Shown: piece by piece, positions 22,763 to 36,065 of the stretch | Layout of the letters: every line of letters begins with the position of its first letter | How positions within the stretch are numbered: position 1 is the first letter of the stretch | DNA from: Sepioteuthis lessoniana | Taxonomy: Eukaryota > Mollusca > Cephalopoda > Myopsida > Loliginidae | Length of the DNA stretch: 64,000 nt | NCBI GenBank assembly: GCA_963585895.1 | Contig: OY757904.1 | Coordinates: 85,148,336 to 85,212,335, forward strand | Direction: 5' to 3' | Program-made: the position numbers and the translations under genes | Notes under the pieces: generated by a model | What the model saw: only the letters and a program-made list of their open reading frames with translations | Database searches by the model: none | Told to the model about the DNA's origin: nothing

Positions 22763-25700
22763 TAAAGCTAACCCGTGCTTAATCGTTGCGCAGCCGTGCA
22801 AATGGACAAGGGAACCGACAGCTAAAGCTAACCCGTGCTTTATCGTTGCGCAGCCGTGCAAATGGACAAGGGAACCCACAGCTAAAGTTAACCCATGCTT
22901 TATCGTTGCGCTGCCGTGCAAATGGACAAGGAAACCGACAGCTAAAGCTACCCGTGCTTTATCGTTGCGCTGCCGTGCAAATGGACAAGGGAACCGACAG
23001 TTAAAGCTAACCCGTGCTTTATCGTTGCGCAGCCGTTCAAATTGACACGGGAATTGACAGCTAAAGCTAACCCGTGCTTTATCGATGCGCAGCCGTGCAA
23101 ATGGACAAGGGAACCGATAGCTAAAGCTAACCCGTGCTTTATCGTTGTGCTGCCGTGCAAATGGACAAGGGAACCGACAGCTAAAGCTAACCCGTGCTTT
23201 ATTGTGGGGCAGCCGTGCAAATGGACAAGGGAACCGACAGCTAAAGCTAACCCGTGCTTTATCGTTGCGCACCCGTTCAAATGGACACGGGAACCGACAG
23301 CTAAAGCTAACACGTGCTTTATCTTGTCGCAGCCGTGTAATTGGACAAGGGAATCGACTGCTAAAGCTAACTCGTGCTTTATCGTTGCGCAGCCGTGGAA
23401 ATGGACAAGGGAACCCACAGCTAAAGCTAACCCGTGCTTTATCGCTGCGCAGCCGTGCAAATGGACAAGGGAACCGACAGCTAAAGCTAACCCGTGCTTT
23501 ATCGTTGCGCAGACGTGCAAATGGACAAGGGAACTGACAGCTAAAGCTAACCTGTGCTTTATCGTTGCGCTGCAGTGCAAATGGACAAGGGAACTGAGAG
23601 CTAAACTAACCCGTGCTTTATCGTTGCGCTGCCGTGCAAATGGACAAGGGAACCGACAGCTAAAGCTAACCCGTGCTTTATCGTTGCGCTGCCGTGCAAA
23701 TGGACAAGGGAATCGACAGCTAAAACTAGGTTGTGCTTTATCGTTGTGCAGCCGTGGAAATGGACAAGGGAACCCACAGCTAAAGCTAACCCGTGCTTTA
23801 TTGTTGCGCAGCCGTGCAAATGGACAAGGGAACCGACAGCTAAAGCTAACCCGTGCTTTATCGTTGCGTTGCTGTGCAAATGGACAAGTGAACCGACAGC
23901 TAAAGCTAACCCGTGCTTTATCGTTGCGTTGCCGCGAAAATGGACAAGCGAACCGACAGCTAAAGCTAACCCGTGCTTTATCGTTGCGCAGCCGTGCAAA
24001 TGGACAAGGGAACTGACAGCTAAAGCTAACCCGTGCTTTATCGTTTGGCAGCCGTGCAAAGGGACAAGGGAACCGACAGCTAAAGCTTACCCGTGCTTTA
24101 TCGTTGCGCAGCCGTGCAAATGGACAAGGGAACCGATAGCTAAAGCTAACACGTGCTTTATCGTTGCGCTGCCGTGCAAATGGAAAAGGGAACTGACAGC
24201 TAAAGCTAACCCGTGCTTTATCGTTGCGCTGCCGTGCAAATGGACAAGGGAACCGACAGCTAAAGCTAACCCGTGCTTTATTGTGGGGCAGCCGTGCAAA
24301 TGGACAAGGGAACCGACAGCTAAAGCTAACCCGTGCTTTATCGTTGCGCACCCGTTCAAATGGACACGGGAACCGACAGCTAAAGCTAACACGTGCTTTA
24401 TCTTGTCGCAGCCGTGTAATTGGACAAGGGAATCGACAGCTAAAGCTAACTCGTGCTTTATCGCTGCGCAGCCGTGGAAATGGACAAGGGAACCCACAGC
24501 TAAAGCTAACCCGTGCTTTATCGCTGCGCAGCCGTGCAAATGGACAAGGGAACCGACAGCTAAAGCTAACCCGTGCTTTATCGTTGCGTTGCCGTGCAAA
24601 TGGACAAGTGAACCGACAGCTAAAGCTAATCCGTGCTTTATCGTTGCGCTACCGTGCAAATGGACAAGGGAACCGACAGCTAAAGCTAACCAATGCTTTA
24701 TCATTGCGCAGCCGTGCAAATGGACAAGGGAACTGACAGCTAAAGCTAACCCGTGCTTTATCGTTGCGCAGCCGTGCAAAGGGACGAGGGAACCGACAGC
24801 TAAAGCTTACCCGTGATTTATCGTTGCACTGCCGTGCTAATGGACAGGGAACCGACAGCTAAAGCTAACCCGTGCTTTATCGTTGCGCTGCCGTGCAAAT
24901 GGACAAGGGAACCGACAGCTAAAGCTAACCCGTGCTTTATCGTTGCGCCGCCGTGCAAATGGACAAGGGAACTGACAGCTAAAGCTAACCCGTGTTTTAT
25001 CGTTGCGTAGCCGTGAAAATGGACAAAGGAAGTGACAGCTAAAGGTAACCCATGCTTTACCGTTGCGCAGCCGTGCAAATGGACAAGGGAACAGACAGCT
25101 AAAGCTAACCCGTGCTTTATCACTGCCCAGCAATGCAAATGGACAAGGGAACCGACAGCTAAAGCTAACGCATACTTTATCGTTGCGAAGCCGACCAAAT
25201 GGACAAGTGAACCGACAGCTAAAGCTAACCCGTGCTTTATTGCTGCACAGCCGTGCAAATGGACAAGGGAACCGACAGCTAAAGCTAACCCGTGCTTTAT
25301 CGCTGCGCAGCCGTGCAAATGGACAAGGGAACCGACAGCTAAATCTAACATGTGCTTTATCGCTGCGCAGCCGTAAAAATGGACAAGGCAACCGACAGCT
25401 AAAGCTAACCCGTGCTTTATCGTTGCGAAGCCGTGCAAATGGTCAAGGGAACCGACAGCTAAAGCTAACCCGTGCTTTATCGTTGCGCAGCCGTGCAAAT
25501 GGACAAGGAAACCGACAGCTAAAGGTAACCTGTGCTTTATCGCTGCGCAGCCGTGCCAATGGACAAGGGAACTGACAGCTAAAGCTTACCCGTGCTTTAT
25601 CGTTGCGCAGCCGTAAATGGACAAGGGAACCGACAGCTAAAGCTAACCCGTGCTTTATCGTTGCGCAGCCGTGCAAATGGACAAGGGAACCGACAGCTAA

Positions 25701-26537
25701 AGCTAACCCGTGCTTTATTGTTGCGCAGCACTGCAAATGGACAAGGGAACCGACAGCTACAGCTAACCCGTGCTTTATCGTTGCGCAGCCGTTCAAATGG
25801 ACACGGGAACCGACTGCTAAAGCTAACCCGTGCTTTATCTTACCGCAGCCGTGCAAATGGACAAGGGAACCGACAGCTAAAGCTTACCTGTGCTTTACCG
25901 TTGCGCAGCCGTGCAAATGGACAAGGGAAGCGACATTTAAAGCTAACTCATGCTTTATCGTTGCGCAGCCTTGCAAATGGACAAGTGAACCGACAGCTAA
26001 AGCTAACCCGTTCTTTATCGTTGCGCTGCCGTGCAAATTGACCAGGGAACCGACAGCTAAAGCTAACCCGTGCTTTATCGTTGCGCTGCCGTGCAAATGG
26101 ACAAGGGAACCGACAGCTAAAGCTAACCCGTGCTTTATCGTTGCGCTGCCGTGCAATTGGACAAGGGAATCGACAGCTAAGGCTAACTCGTGCTTTATCG
26201 TTGCGCAGCCGTGGAAATGGACAAGGGAACCTACAGCTAAAGCTAACCTGTGTTATATCGCTGCGCAGCCGTGCAAATGGACAAGGGAACCGACAGCTAA
26301 AACTAACCCGTGCTTTATCGTTGCGTTGCCGTGCAAATGGACAAGTGATCAGACAGCTAAAGCTAACCCGTGCTTTATCGTTGTGCTACCGTGCAAATGG
26401 ACAAGGGAACCGACTGCTAAAGCTAACCAGTGCTTTATCGTTGCGCAGCCGTGCAAATGGACAAGAGAACTGACAGCTAAAGCTAACCCGTGTTTTATCG
26501 CTGCGCAGCCGTGCAAAAGGACAAGGGAACCGACAGC
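22763..26537 (+). repeat. Unit U, SU2 first copy (3,775 bp)
   Basis: It has the same 63 monomers and the same five missing bases as the SU1 copy, 10,603 bp downstream of it. Its 58-bp monomer is at 25,580. It carries T at 25,815 (CGACTGC), which is otherwise seen at that position only in the next U copy. I saw no difference between these two adjacent copies in any of the open reading frames compared. Confidence 0.92.
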
Positions 26538-29500
26538 TAAAGCTTACCCGTGCTTAATCGTTGCGCAGCCGTGCAAATGGACAAGGGAACCGACAGCTAA
26601 AGCTAACCCGTGCTTTATCGTTGCGCAGCCGTGCAAATGGACAAGGGAACCCACAGCTAAAGTTAACCCATGCTTTATCGTTGCGCTGCCGTGCAAATGG
26701 ACAAGGAAACCGACAGCTAAAGCTACCCGTGCTTTATCGTTGCGCTGCCGTGCAAATGGACAAGGGAACCGACAGTTAAAGCTAACCCGTGCTTTATCGT
26801 TGCGCAGCCGTTCAAATTGACACGGGAATTGACAGCTAAAGCTAACCCGTGCTTTATCGATGCGCAGCCGTGCAAATGGACAAGGGAACCGATAGCTAAA
26901 GCTAACCCGTGCTTTATCGTTGTGCTGCCGTGCAAATGGACAAGGGAACCGACAGCTAAAGCTAACCCGTGCTTTATTGTGGGGCAGCCGTGCAAATGGA
27001 CAAGGGAACCGACAGCTAAAGCTAACCCGTGCTTTATCGTTGCGCACCCGTTCAAATGGACACGGGAACCGACAGCTAAAGCTAACACGTGCTTTATCTT
27101 GTCGCAGCCGTGTAATTGGACAAGGGAATCGACTGCTAAAGCTAACTCGTGCTTTATCGTTGCGCAGCCGTGGAAATGGACAAGGGAACCCACAGCTAAA
27201 GCTAACCCGTGCTTTATCGCTGCGCAGCCGTGCAAATGGACAAGGGAACCGACAGCTAAAGCTAACCCGTGCTTTATCGTTGCGCAGACGTGCAAATGGA
27301 CAAGGGAACTGACAGCTAAAGCTAACCTGTGCTTTATCGTTGCGCTGCAGTGCAAATGGACAAGGGAACTGAGAGCTAAACTAACCCGTGCTTTATCGTT
27401 GCGCTGCCGTGCAAATGGACAAGGGAACCGACAGCTAAAGCTAACCCGTGCTTTATCGTTGCGCTGCCGTGCAAATGGACAAGGGAATCGACAGCTAAAA
27501 CTAGGTTGTGCTTTATCGTTGTGCAGCCGTGGAAATGGACAAGGGAACCCACAGCTAAAGCTAACCCGTGCTTTATTGTTGCGCAGCCGTGCAAATGGAC
27601 AAGGGAACCGACAGCTAAAGCTAACCCGTGCTTTATCGTTGCGTTGCTGTGCAAATGGACAAGTGAACCGACAGCTAAAGCTAACCCGTGCTTTATCGTT
27701 GCGTTGCCGCGAAAATGGACAAGCGAACCGACAGCTAAAGCTAACCCGTGCTTTATCGTTGCGCAGCCGTGCAAATGGACAAGGGAACTGACAGCTAAAG
27801 CTAACCCGTGCTTTATCGTTTGGCAGCCGTGCAAAGGGACAAGGGAACCGACAGCTAAAGCTTACCCGTGCTTTATCGTTGCGCAGCCGTGCAAATGGAC
27901 AAGGGAACCGATAGCTAAAGCTAACACGTGCTTTATCGTTGCGCTGCCGTGCAAATGGAAAAGGGAACTGACAGCTAAAGCTAACCCGTGCTTTATCGTT
28001 GCGCTGCCGTGCAAATGGACAAGGGAACCGACAGCTAAAGCTAACCCGTGCTTTATTGTGGGGCAGCCGTGCAAATGGACAAGGGAACCGACAGCTAAAG
28101 CTAACCCGTGCTTTATCGTTGCGCACCCGTTCAAATGGACACGGGAACCGACAGCTAAAGCTAACACGTGCTTTATCTTGTCGCAGCCGTGTAATTGGAC
28201 AAGGGAATCGACAGCTAAAGCTAACTCGTGCTTTATCGCTGCGCAGCCGTGGAAATGGACAAGGGAACCCACAGCTAAAGCTAACCCGTGCTTTATCGCT
28301 GCGCAGCCGTGCAAATGGACAAGGGAACCGACAGCTAAAGCTAACCCGTGCTTTATCGTTGCGTTGCCGTGCAAATGGACAAGTGAACCGACAGCTAAAG
28401 CTAATCCGTGCTTTATCGTTGCGCTACCGTGCAAATGGACAAGGGAACCGACAGCTAAAGCTAACCAATGCTTTATCATTGCGCAGCCGTGCAAATGGAC
28501 AAGGGAACTGACAGCTAAAGCTAACCCGTGCTTTATCGTTGCGCAGCCGTGCAAAGGGACGAGGGAACCGACAGCTAAAGCTTACCCGTGATTTATCGTT
28601 GCACTGCCGTGCTAATGGACAGGGAACCGACAGCTAAAGCTAACCCGTGCTTTATCGTTGCGCTGCCGTGCAAATGGACAAGGGAACCGACAGCTAAAGC
28701 TAACCCGTGCTTTATCGTTGCGCCGCCGTGCAAATGGACAAGGGAACTGACAGCTAAAGCTAACCCGTGTTTTATCGTTGCGTAGCCGTGAAAATGGACA
28801 AAGGAAGTGACAGCTAAAGGTAACCCATGCTTTACCGTTGCGCAGCCGTGCAAATGGACAAGGGAACAGACAGCTAAAGCTAACCCGTGCTTTATCACTG
28901 CCCAGCAATGCAAATGGACAAGGGAACCGACAGCTAAAGCTAACGCATACTTTATCGTTGCGAAGCCGACCAAATGGACAAGTGAACCGACAGCTAAAGC
29001 TAACCCGTGCTTTATTGCTGCACAGCCGTGCAAATGGACAAGGGAACCGACAGCTAAAGCTAACCCGTGCTTTATCGCTGCGCAGCCGTGCAAATGGACA
29101 AGGGAACCGACAGCTAAATCTAACATGTGCTTTATCGCTGCGCAGCCGTAAAAATGGACAAGGCAACCGACAGCTAAAGCTAACCCGTGCTTTATCGTTG
29201 CGAAGCCGTGCAAATGGTCAAGGGAACCGACAGCTAAAGCTAACCCGTGCTTTATCGTTGCGCAGCCGTGCAAATGGACAAGGAAACCGACAGCTAAAGG
29301 TAACCTGTGCTTTATCGCTGCGCAGCCGTGCCAATGGACAAGGGAACTGACAGCTAAAGCTTACCCGTGCTTTATCGTTGCGCAGCCGTAAATGGACAAG
29401 GGAACCGACAGCTAAAGCTAACCCGTGCTTTATCGTTGCGCAGCCGTGCAAATGGACAAGGGAACCGACAGCTAAAGCTAACCCGTGCTTTATTGTTGCG

Positions 29501-30312
29501 CAGCACTGCAAATGGACAAGGGAACCGACAGCTACAGCTAACCCGTGCTTTATCGTTGCGCAGCCGTTCAAATGGACACGGGAACCGACTGCTAAAGCTA
29601 ACCCGTGCTTTATCTTACCGCAGCCGTGCAAATGGACAAGGGAACCGACAGCTAAAGCTTACCTGTGCTTTACCGTTGCGCAGCCGTGCAAATGGACAAG
29701 GGAAGCGACATTTAAAGCTAACTCATGCTTTATCGTTGCGCAGCCTTGCAAATGGACAAGTGAACCGACAGCTAAAGCTAACCCGTTCTTTATCGTTGCG
29801 CTGCCGTGCAAATTGACCAGGGAACCGACAGCTAAAGCTAACCCGTGCTTTATCGTTGCGCTGCCGTGCAAATGGACAAGGGAACCGACAGCTAAAGCTA
29901 ACCCGTGCTTTATCGTTGCGCTGCCGTGCAATTGGACAAGGGAATCGACAGCTAAGGCTAACTCGTGCTTTATCGTTGCGCAGCCGTGGAAATGGACAAG
30001 GGAACCTACAGCTAAAGCTAACCTGTGTTATATCGCTGCGCAGCCGTGCAAATGGACAAGGGAACCGACAGCTAAAACTAACCCGTGCTTTATCGTTGCG
30101 TTGCCGTGCAAATGGACAAGTGATCAGACAGCTAAAGCTAACCCGTGCTTTATCGTTGTGCTACCGTGCAAATGGACAAGGGAACCGACTGCTAAAGCTA
30201 ACCAGTGCTTTATCGTTGCGCAGCCGTGCAAATGGACAAGAGAACTGACAGCTAAAGCTAACCCGTGTTTTATCGCTGCGCAGCCGTGCAAAAGGACAAG
30301 GGAACCGACAGC
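26538..30312 (+). repeat. Unit U, SU2 second copy (3,775 bp)
   Basis: This is a direct tandem copy of the preceding unit with the same landmarks shifted by 3,775 bp; the 58-bp monomer is at 29,355. It shares the diagnostic T (here at 29,590) with the first copy, whereas the following Ut has A at the equivalent 33,365. The two full U copies are therefore each other's closest relatives. Confidence 0.92.
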
Positions 30313-33300
30313 TAAAGCTTACCCGTGCTTAATCGTTGCGCAGCCGTGCAAATGGACAAGGGAACCGACAGCTAAAGCTAACCCGTGCTTTATCGTTGCG
30401 CAGCCGTGCAAATGGACAAGGGAACCCACAGCTAAAGTTAACCCATGCTTTATCGTTGCGCTGCCGTGCAAATGGACAAGGAAACCGACAGCTAAAGCTA
30501 CCCGTGCTTTATCGTTGCGCTGCCGTGCAAATGGACAAGGGAACCGACAGTTAAAGCTAACCCGTGCTTTATCGTTGCGCAGCCGTTCAAATTGACACGG
30601 GAATTGACAGCTAAAGCTAACCCGTGCTTTATCGATGCGCAGCCGTGCAAATGGACAAGGGAACCGATAGCTAAAGCTAACCCGTGCTTTATCGTTGTGC
30701 TGCCGTGCAAATGGACAAGGGAACCGACAGCTAAAGCTAACCCGTGCTTTATTGTGGGGCAGCCGTGCAAATGGACAAGGGAACCGACAGCTAAAGCTAA
30801 CCCGTGCTTTATCGTTGCGCACCCGTTCAAATGGACACGGGAACCGACAGCTAAAGCTAACACGTGCTTTATCTTGTCGCAGCCGTGTAATTGGACAAGG
30901 GAATCGACTGCTAAAGCTAACTCGTGCTTTATCGTTGCGCAGCCGTGGAAATGGACAAGGGAACCCACAGCTAAAGCTAACCCGTGCTTTATCGCTGCGC
31001 AGCCGTGCAAATGGACAAGGGAACCGACAGCTAAAGCTAACCCGTGCTTTATCGTTGCGCAGACGTGCAAATGGACAAGGGAACTGACAGCTAAAGCTAA
31101 CCTGTGCTTTATCGTTGCGCTGCAGTGCAAATGGACAAGGGAACTGAGAGCTAAACTAACCCGTGCTTTATCGTTGCGCTGCCGTGCAAATGGACAAGGG
31201 AACCGACAGCTAAAGCTAACCCGTGCTTTATCGTTGCGCTGCCGTGCAAATGGACAAGGGAATCGACAGCTAAAACTAGGTTGTGCTTTATCGTTGTGCA
31301 GCCGTGGAAATGGACAAGGGAACCCACAGCTAAAGCTAACCCGTGCTTTATTGTTGCGCAGCCGTGCAAATGGACAAGGGAACCGACAGCTAAAGCTAAC
31401 CCGTGCTTTATCGTTGCGTTGCTGTGCAAATGGACAAGTGAACCGACAGCTAAAGCTAACCCGTGCTTTATCGTTGCGTTGCCGCGAAAATGGACAAGCG
31501 AACCGACAGCTAAAGCTAACCCGTGCTTTATCGTTGCGCAGCCGTGCAAATGGACAAGGGAACTGACAGCTAAAGCTAACCCGTGCTTTATCGTTTGGCA
31601 GCCGTGCAAAGGGACAAGGGAACCGACAGCTAAAGCTTACCCGTGCTTTATCGTTGCGCAGCCGTGCAAATGGACAAGGGAACCGATAGCTAAAGCTAAC
31701 ACGTGCTTTATCGTTGCGCTGCCGTGCAAATGGAAAAGGGAACTGACAGCTAAAGCTAACCCGTGCTTTATCGTTGCGCTGCCGTGCAAATGGACAAGGG
31801 AACCGACAGCTAAAGCTAACCCGTGCTTTATTGTGGGGCAGCCGTGCAAATGGACAAGGGAACCGACAGCTAAAGCTAACCCGTGCTTTATCGTTGCGCA
31901 CCCGTTCAAATGGACACGGGAACCGACAGCTAAAGCTAACACGTGCTTTATCTTGTCGCAGCCGTGTAATTGGACAAGGGAATCGACAGCTAAAGCTAAC
32001 TCGTGCTTTATCGCTGCGCAGCCGTGGAAATGGACAAGGGAACCCACAGCTAAAGCTAACCCGTGCTTTATCGCTGCGCAGCCGTGCAAATGGACAAGGG
32101 AACCGACAGCTAAAGCTAACCCGTGCTTTATCGTTGCGTTGCCGTGCAAATGGACAAGTGAACCGACAGCTAAAGCTAATCCGTGCTTTATCGTTGCGCT
32201 ACCGTGCAAATGGACAAGGGAACCGACAGCTAAAGCTAACCAATGCTTTATCATTGCGCAGCCGTGCAAATGGACAAGGGAACTGACAGCTAAAGCTAAC
32301 CCGTGCTTTATCGTTGCGCAGCCGTGCAAAGGGACGAGGGAACCGACAGCTAAAGCTTACCCGTGATTTATCGTTGCACTGCCGTGCTAATGGACAGGGA
32401 ACCGACAGCTAAAGCTAACCCGTGCTTTATCGTTGCGCTGCCGTGCAAATGGACAAGGGAACCGACAGCTAAAGCTAACCCGTGCTTTATCGTTGCGCCG
32501 CCGTGCAAATGGACAAGGGAACTGACAGCTAAAGCTAACCCGTGTTTTATCGTTGCGTAGCCGTGAAAATGGACAAAGGAAGTGACAGCTAAAGGTAACC
32601 CATGCTTTACCGTTGCGCAGCCGTGCAAATGGACAAGGGAACAGACAGCTAAAGCTAACCCGTGCTTTATCACTGCCCAGCAATGCAAATGGACAAGGGA
32701 ACCGACAGCTAAAGCTAACGCATACTTTATCGTTGCGAAGCCGACCAAATGGACAAGTGAACCGACAGCTAAAGCTAACCCGTGCTTTATTGCTGCACAG
32801 CCGTGCAAATGGACAAGGGAACCGACAGCTAAAGCTAACCCGTGCTTTATCGCTGCGCAGCCGTGCAAATGGACAAGGGAACCGACAGCTAAATCTAACA
32901 TGTGCTTTATCGCTGCGCAGCCGTAAAAATGGACAAGGCAACCGACAGCTAAAGCTAACCCGTGCTTTATCGTTGCGAAGCCGTGCAAATGGTCAAGGGA
33001 ACCGACAGCTAAAGCTAACCCGTGCTTTATCGTTGCGCAGCCGTGCAAATGGACAAGGAAACCGACAGCTAAAGGTAACCTGTGCTTTATCGCTGCGCAG
33101 CCGTGCCAATGGACAAGGGAACTGACAGCTAAAGCTTACCCGTGCTTTATCGTTGCGCAGCCGTAAATGGACAAGGGAACCGACAGCTAAAGCTAACCCG
33201 TGCTTTATCGTTGCGCAGCCGTGCAAATGGACAAGGGAACCGACAGCTAAAGCTAACCCGTGCTTTATTGTTGCGCAGCACTGCAAATGGACAAGGGAAC

Positions 33301-33847
33301 CGACAGCTACAGCTAACCCGTGCTTTATCGTTGCGCAGCCGTTCAAATGGACACGGGAACCGACAGCTAAAGCTAACCCGTGCTTTATCTTACCGCAGCC
33401 GTGCAAATGGACAAGGGAACCGACAGCTAAAGCTTACCTGTGCTTTACCGTTGCGCAGCCGTGCAAATGGACAAGGGAAGCGACATTTAAAGCTAACTCA
33501 TGCTTTATCGTTGCGCAGCCTTGCAAATGGACAAGTGAACCGACAGCTAAAGCTAACCCGTTCTTTATCGTTGCGCTGCCGTGCAAATTGACCAGGGAAC
33601 CGACAGCTAAAGCTAACCCGTGCTTTATCGTTGCGCTGCCGTGCAAATGGACAAGGGAACCGACAGCTAAAGCTAACCCGTGCTTTATCGTTGCGCTGCC
33701 GTGCAATTGGACAAGGGAATCGACAGCTAAGGCTAACTCGTGCTTTATCGTTGCGCAGCCGTGCAAATGGACAAGAGAACTGACAGCTAAAGCTAACCCG
33801 TGTTTTATCGCTGCGCAGCCGTGCAAAAGGACAAGGGAACCGACAGC
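30313..33847 (+). repeat. Terminal truncated unit Ut, SU2 copy (3,535 bp)
   Basis: It equals U minus the 240-bp block near the end, with the same breakpoint as in SU1, SU4 and SU5 (here at about 33,760). The 58-bp monomer is at 33,130. It keeps the monomer missing from the SU1 Ut. It is followed directly by S at 33,848. Confidence 0.91.
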
Positions 33848-34326
33848 TAAAGCTTACCCGTGATTTATCGTTGCACTGCCGTGCAAATGGACAGGGAACC
33901 GACAGCTAAAGCTAACCCGTGCTTAATCGTTGCGCTGCCGTGCAAATGGACAAGGGAACCGACTGCTAAAGCTGACCTGTGCTTTATCGTTGCGCAGCCG
34001 TGGAAATGGACAAGGGAACCGACAGCGAAAGCTAACCCGTGCTTTACATTTGCGCAGCCGTGCAAATGGACAAGGGAACCGACAGGTAAAGCTAACCCGT
34101 GCTTTATCGTTGCGCTGCCGTGCAAATGGACAAGGGAACCGACAGCTAAAGCTAACCCGTGCTTTATCGTTGCGCAGCCGTGCAAATGGACAAGGGAACC
34201 GACAGCTAAAGCTAACCCGTGCTTTATCGCTGCGCAGCCGTGCAAATGGACAAGGGAACCGACAGCTAAAGCTAACCCGTGCTTTATCGTTGCGCTGCCG
34301 TGCAAATGGACAAGGGAATCGACAGC

Positions 34327-35405
34327 TAAAACTAGGTTGTGCTTTATCGTTGTGCAGCCGTGGAAATGGACAAGGGAACCCACAGCTAAAGCTAACCCGT
34401 GCTTTATTGTTGCGCAGCCGTGCAAATGGACAAGGGAACCGACAGCTAAAGCTAACCCGTGCTTTATCGTTGCGTTGCCGTGCAAATGGACAAGTGAACC
34501 GACAGCTAAAGCTAACCCGTGCTTTATCGTTGCGTTGCCGCGAAAATGGACAAGCGAACCGACAGCTAAAGCTAACCCGTGCTTTATCGTTGCGCAGCCG
34601 TGCAAATGGACAAGGGAACTGACAGCTAAAGCTAACCCGTGCTTTATCGTTTGGCAGCCGTGAAAAGGGACAAGGAAACCGACAGCTAAAGCTTACCCGT
34701 GCTTTATCGTTGCGCAGCCGTGCAAATGGACAAGGGAACCGATAGCTAAAGCTAACACGTGCTTTATCGTTGCGCTGCCGTGCAAATGGAAAAGGGAACT
34801 GACAGCTAAAGCTAACCCGTGCTTTATCGTTGCGCTGCCGTGCAAATGGACAAGGGAACCGACAGCTAAAGCTAACCCGTGCTTTATTGTGGGGCAGCCG
34901 TGCAAATGGACAAGGGAACCGACAGCTAAAGCTAACCCGTGCTTTATCGTTGCGCACCCGTTCAAATGGACACGGGAACCGACAGCTAAAGCTAACACGT
35001 GCTTTATCTTGTCGCAGCCGTGTAATTGGACAAGGGAATCGACAGCTAAAGCTAACTCGTGCTTTATCGTTGCGCAGCCGTGGAAATGGACAAGGGAACC
35101 CACAGCTAAAGCTAACCCGTGCTTTATCGCTGCGCAGCCGTGCAAATGGACAAGGGAACCGACAGCTAAAGCTAACCCGTGCTTTATCGTTGCGCAGACG
35201 TGCAAATGGACAAGGGAACTGACAGCTAAAGCTAACCTGTGCTTTATCGTTGCGCTGCAGTGCAAATGGACAAGGGAACTGAGAGCTAAACTAACCCGTG
35301 CTTTATCGTTGCGCTGCCGTGCAAATGGACAAGGGAACCGACAGCTAAAGCTAACCCGTGCTTTATCGTTGCGCTGCCGTGCAAATGGACAAGGGAATCG
35401 ACAGC
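34327..35405 (+). repeat. W1: 1,079-bp (18-monomer) unit derived from U, first copy
   Basis: The unit starts with the AAAACTAGGTTG monomer that occurs once per U. It includes the TTATTGTGGGGC monomer, the TTATCTTGTCGC monomer and the 59-bp TAAACTAAC monomer at about 35,287. The same series restarts at 35,406. The period 18 x 60 - 1 is the same as that between the two internal similar halves of U, so W probably arose by exchange between those halves. Confidence 0.82.
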
Positions 35406-36065
35406 TAAAACTAGGTTGTGCTTTATCGTTGTGCAGCCGTGGAAATGGACAAGGGAACCCACAGCTAAAGCTAACCCGTGCTTTATTGTTGCGCAGCCGT
35501 GCAAATGGACAAGGGAACCGACAGCTAAAGCTAACCCGTGCTTTATCGTTGCGTTGCCGTGCAAATGGACAAGTGAACCGACAGCTAAAGCTAACCCGTG
35601 CTTTATCGTTGCGTTGCCGCGAAAATGGACAAGCGAACCGACAGCTAAAGCTAACCCGTGCTTTATCGTTGCGCAGCCGTGCAAATGGACAAGGGAACTG
35701 ACAGCTAAAGCTAACCCGTGCTTTATCGTTTGGCAGCCGTGCAAAGGGACAAGGGAACCGACAGCTAAAGCTTACCCGTGCTTTATCATTGCGCAGCCGT
35801 GCAAATGGACAAGGGAACCGATAGCTAAAGCTAACACGTGCTTTATCGTTGCGCTGCCGTGCAAATGGAAAAGGGAACTGACAGCTAAAGCTAACCCGTG
35901 CTTTATCGTTGCGCTGCCGTGCAAATGGACAAGGGAACCGACAGCTAAAGCTAACCCGTGCTTTATTGTGGGGCAGCCGTGCAAATGGACAAGGGAACCG
36001 ACAGCTAAAGCTAACCCGTGCTTTATCGTTGCGCACCCGTTCAAATGGACACGGGAACCGACAGC
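35406..36065 (+). repeat. W2: second copy of the 1,079-bp unit, running into A2
   Basis: W2 repeats W1 from the AAAACTAGGTTG monomer onward. Its similarity to W1 continues across 36,066 to about 36,230. There, W1-type GCGCAGACGTGC is replaced by the sequence found in A1 and U (GCGTTGCCG). From 36,066 the sequence is also the 33,190-bp partner of A1, so W2 and A2 overlap in homology. Confidence 0.8.

Larger units (their letters stand above)
19410..33847 (+). repeat. Super-unit SU2 (14,438 bp, 241 monomers)
   Basis: The order is S with a partial second S, C2, U, U, Ut. It lacks the B block and the 359-bp duplication of SU1, SU4 and SU5, and instead has one U more. The length equals 241 x 60 minus 22 bases, matching the count of short monomers. 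S here has TTTACATTTGCG, as in SU3, rather than TTTACATCTGCG as in SU1, SU4 and SU5. Confidence 0.87.
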
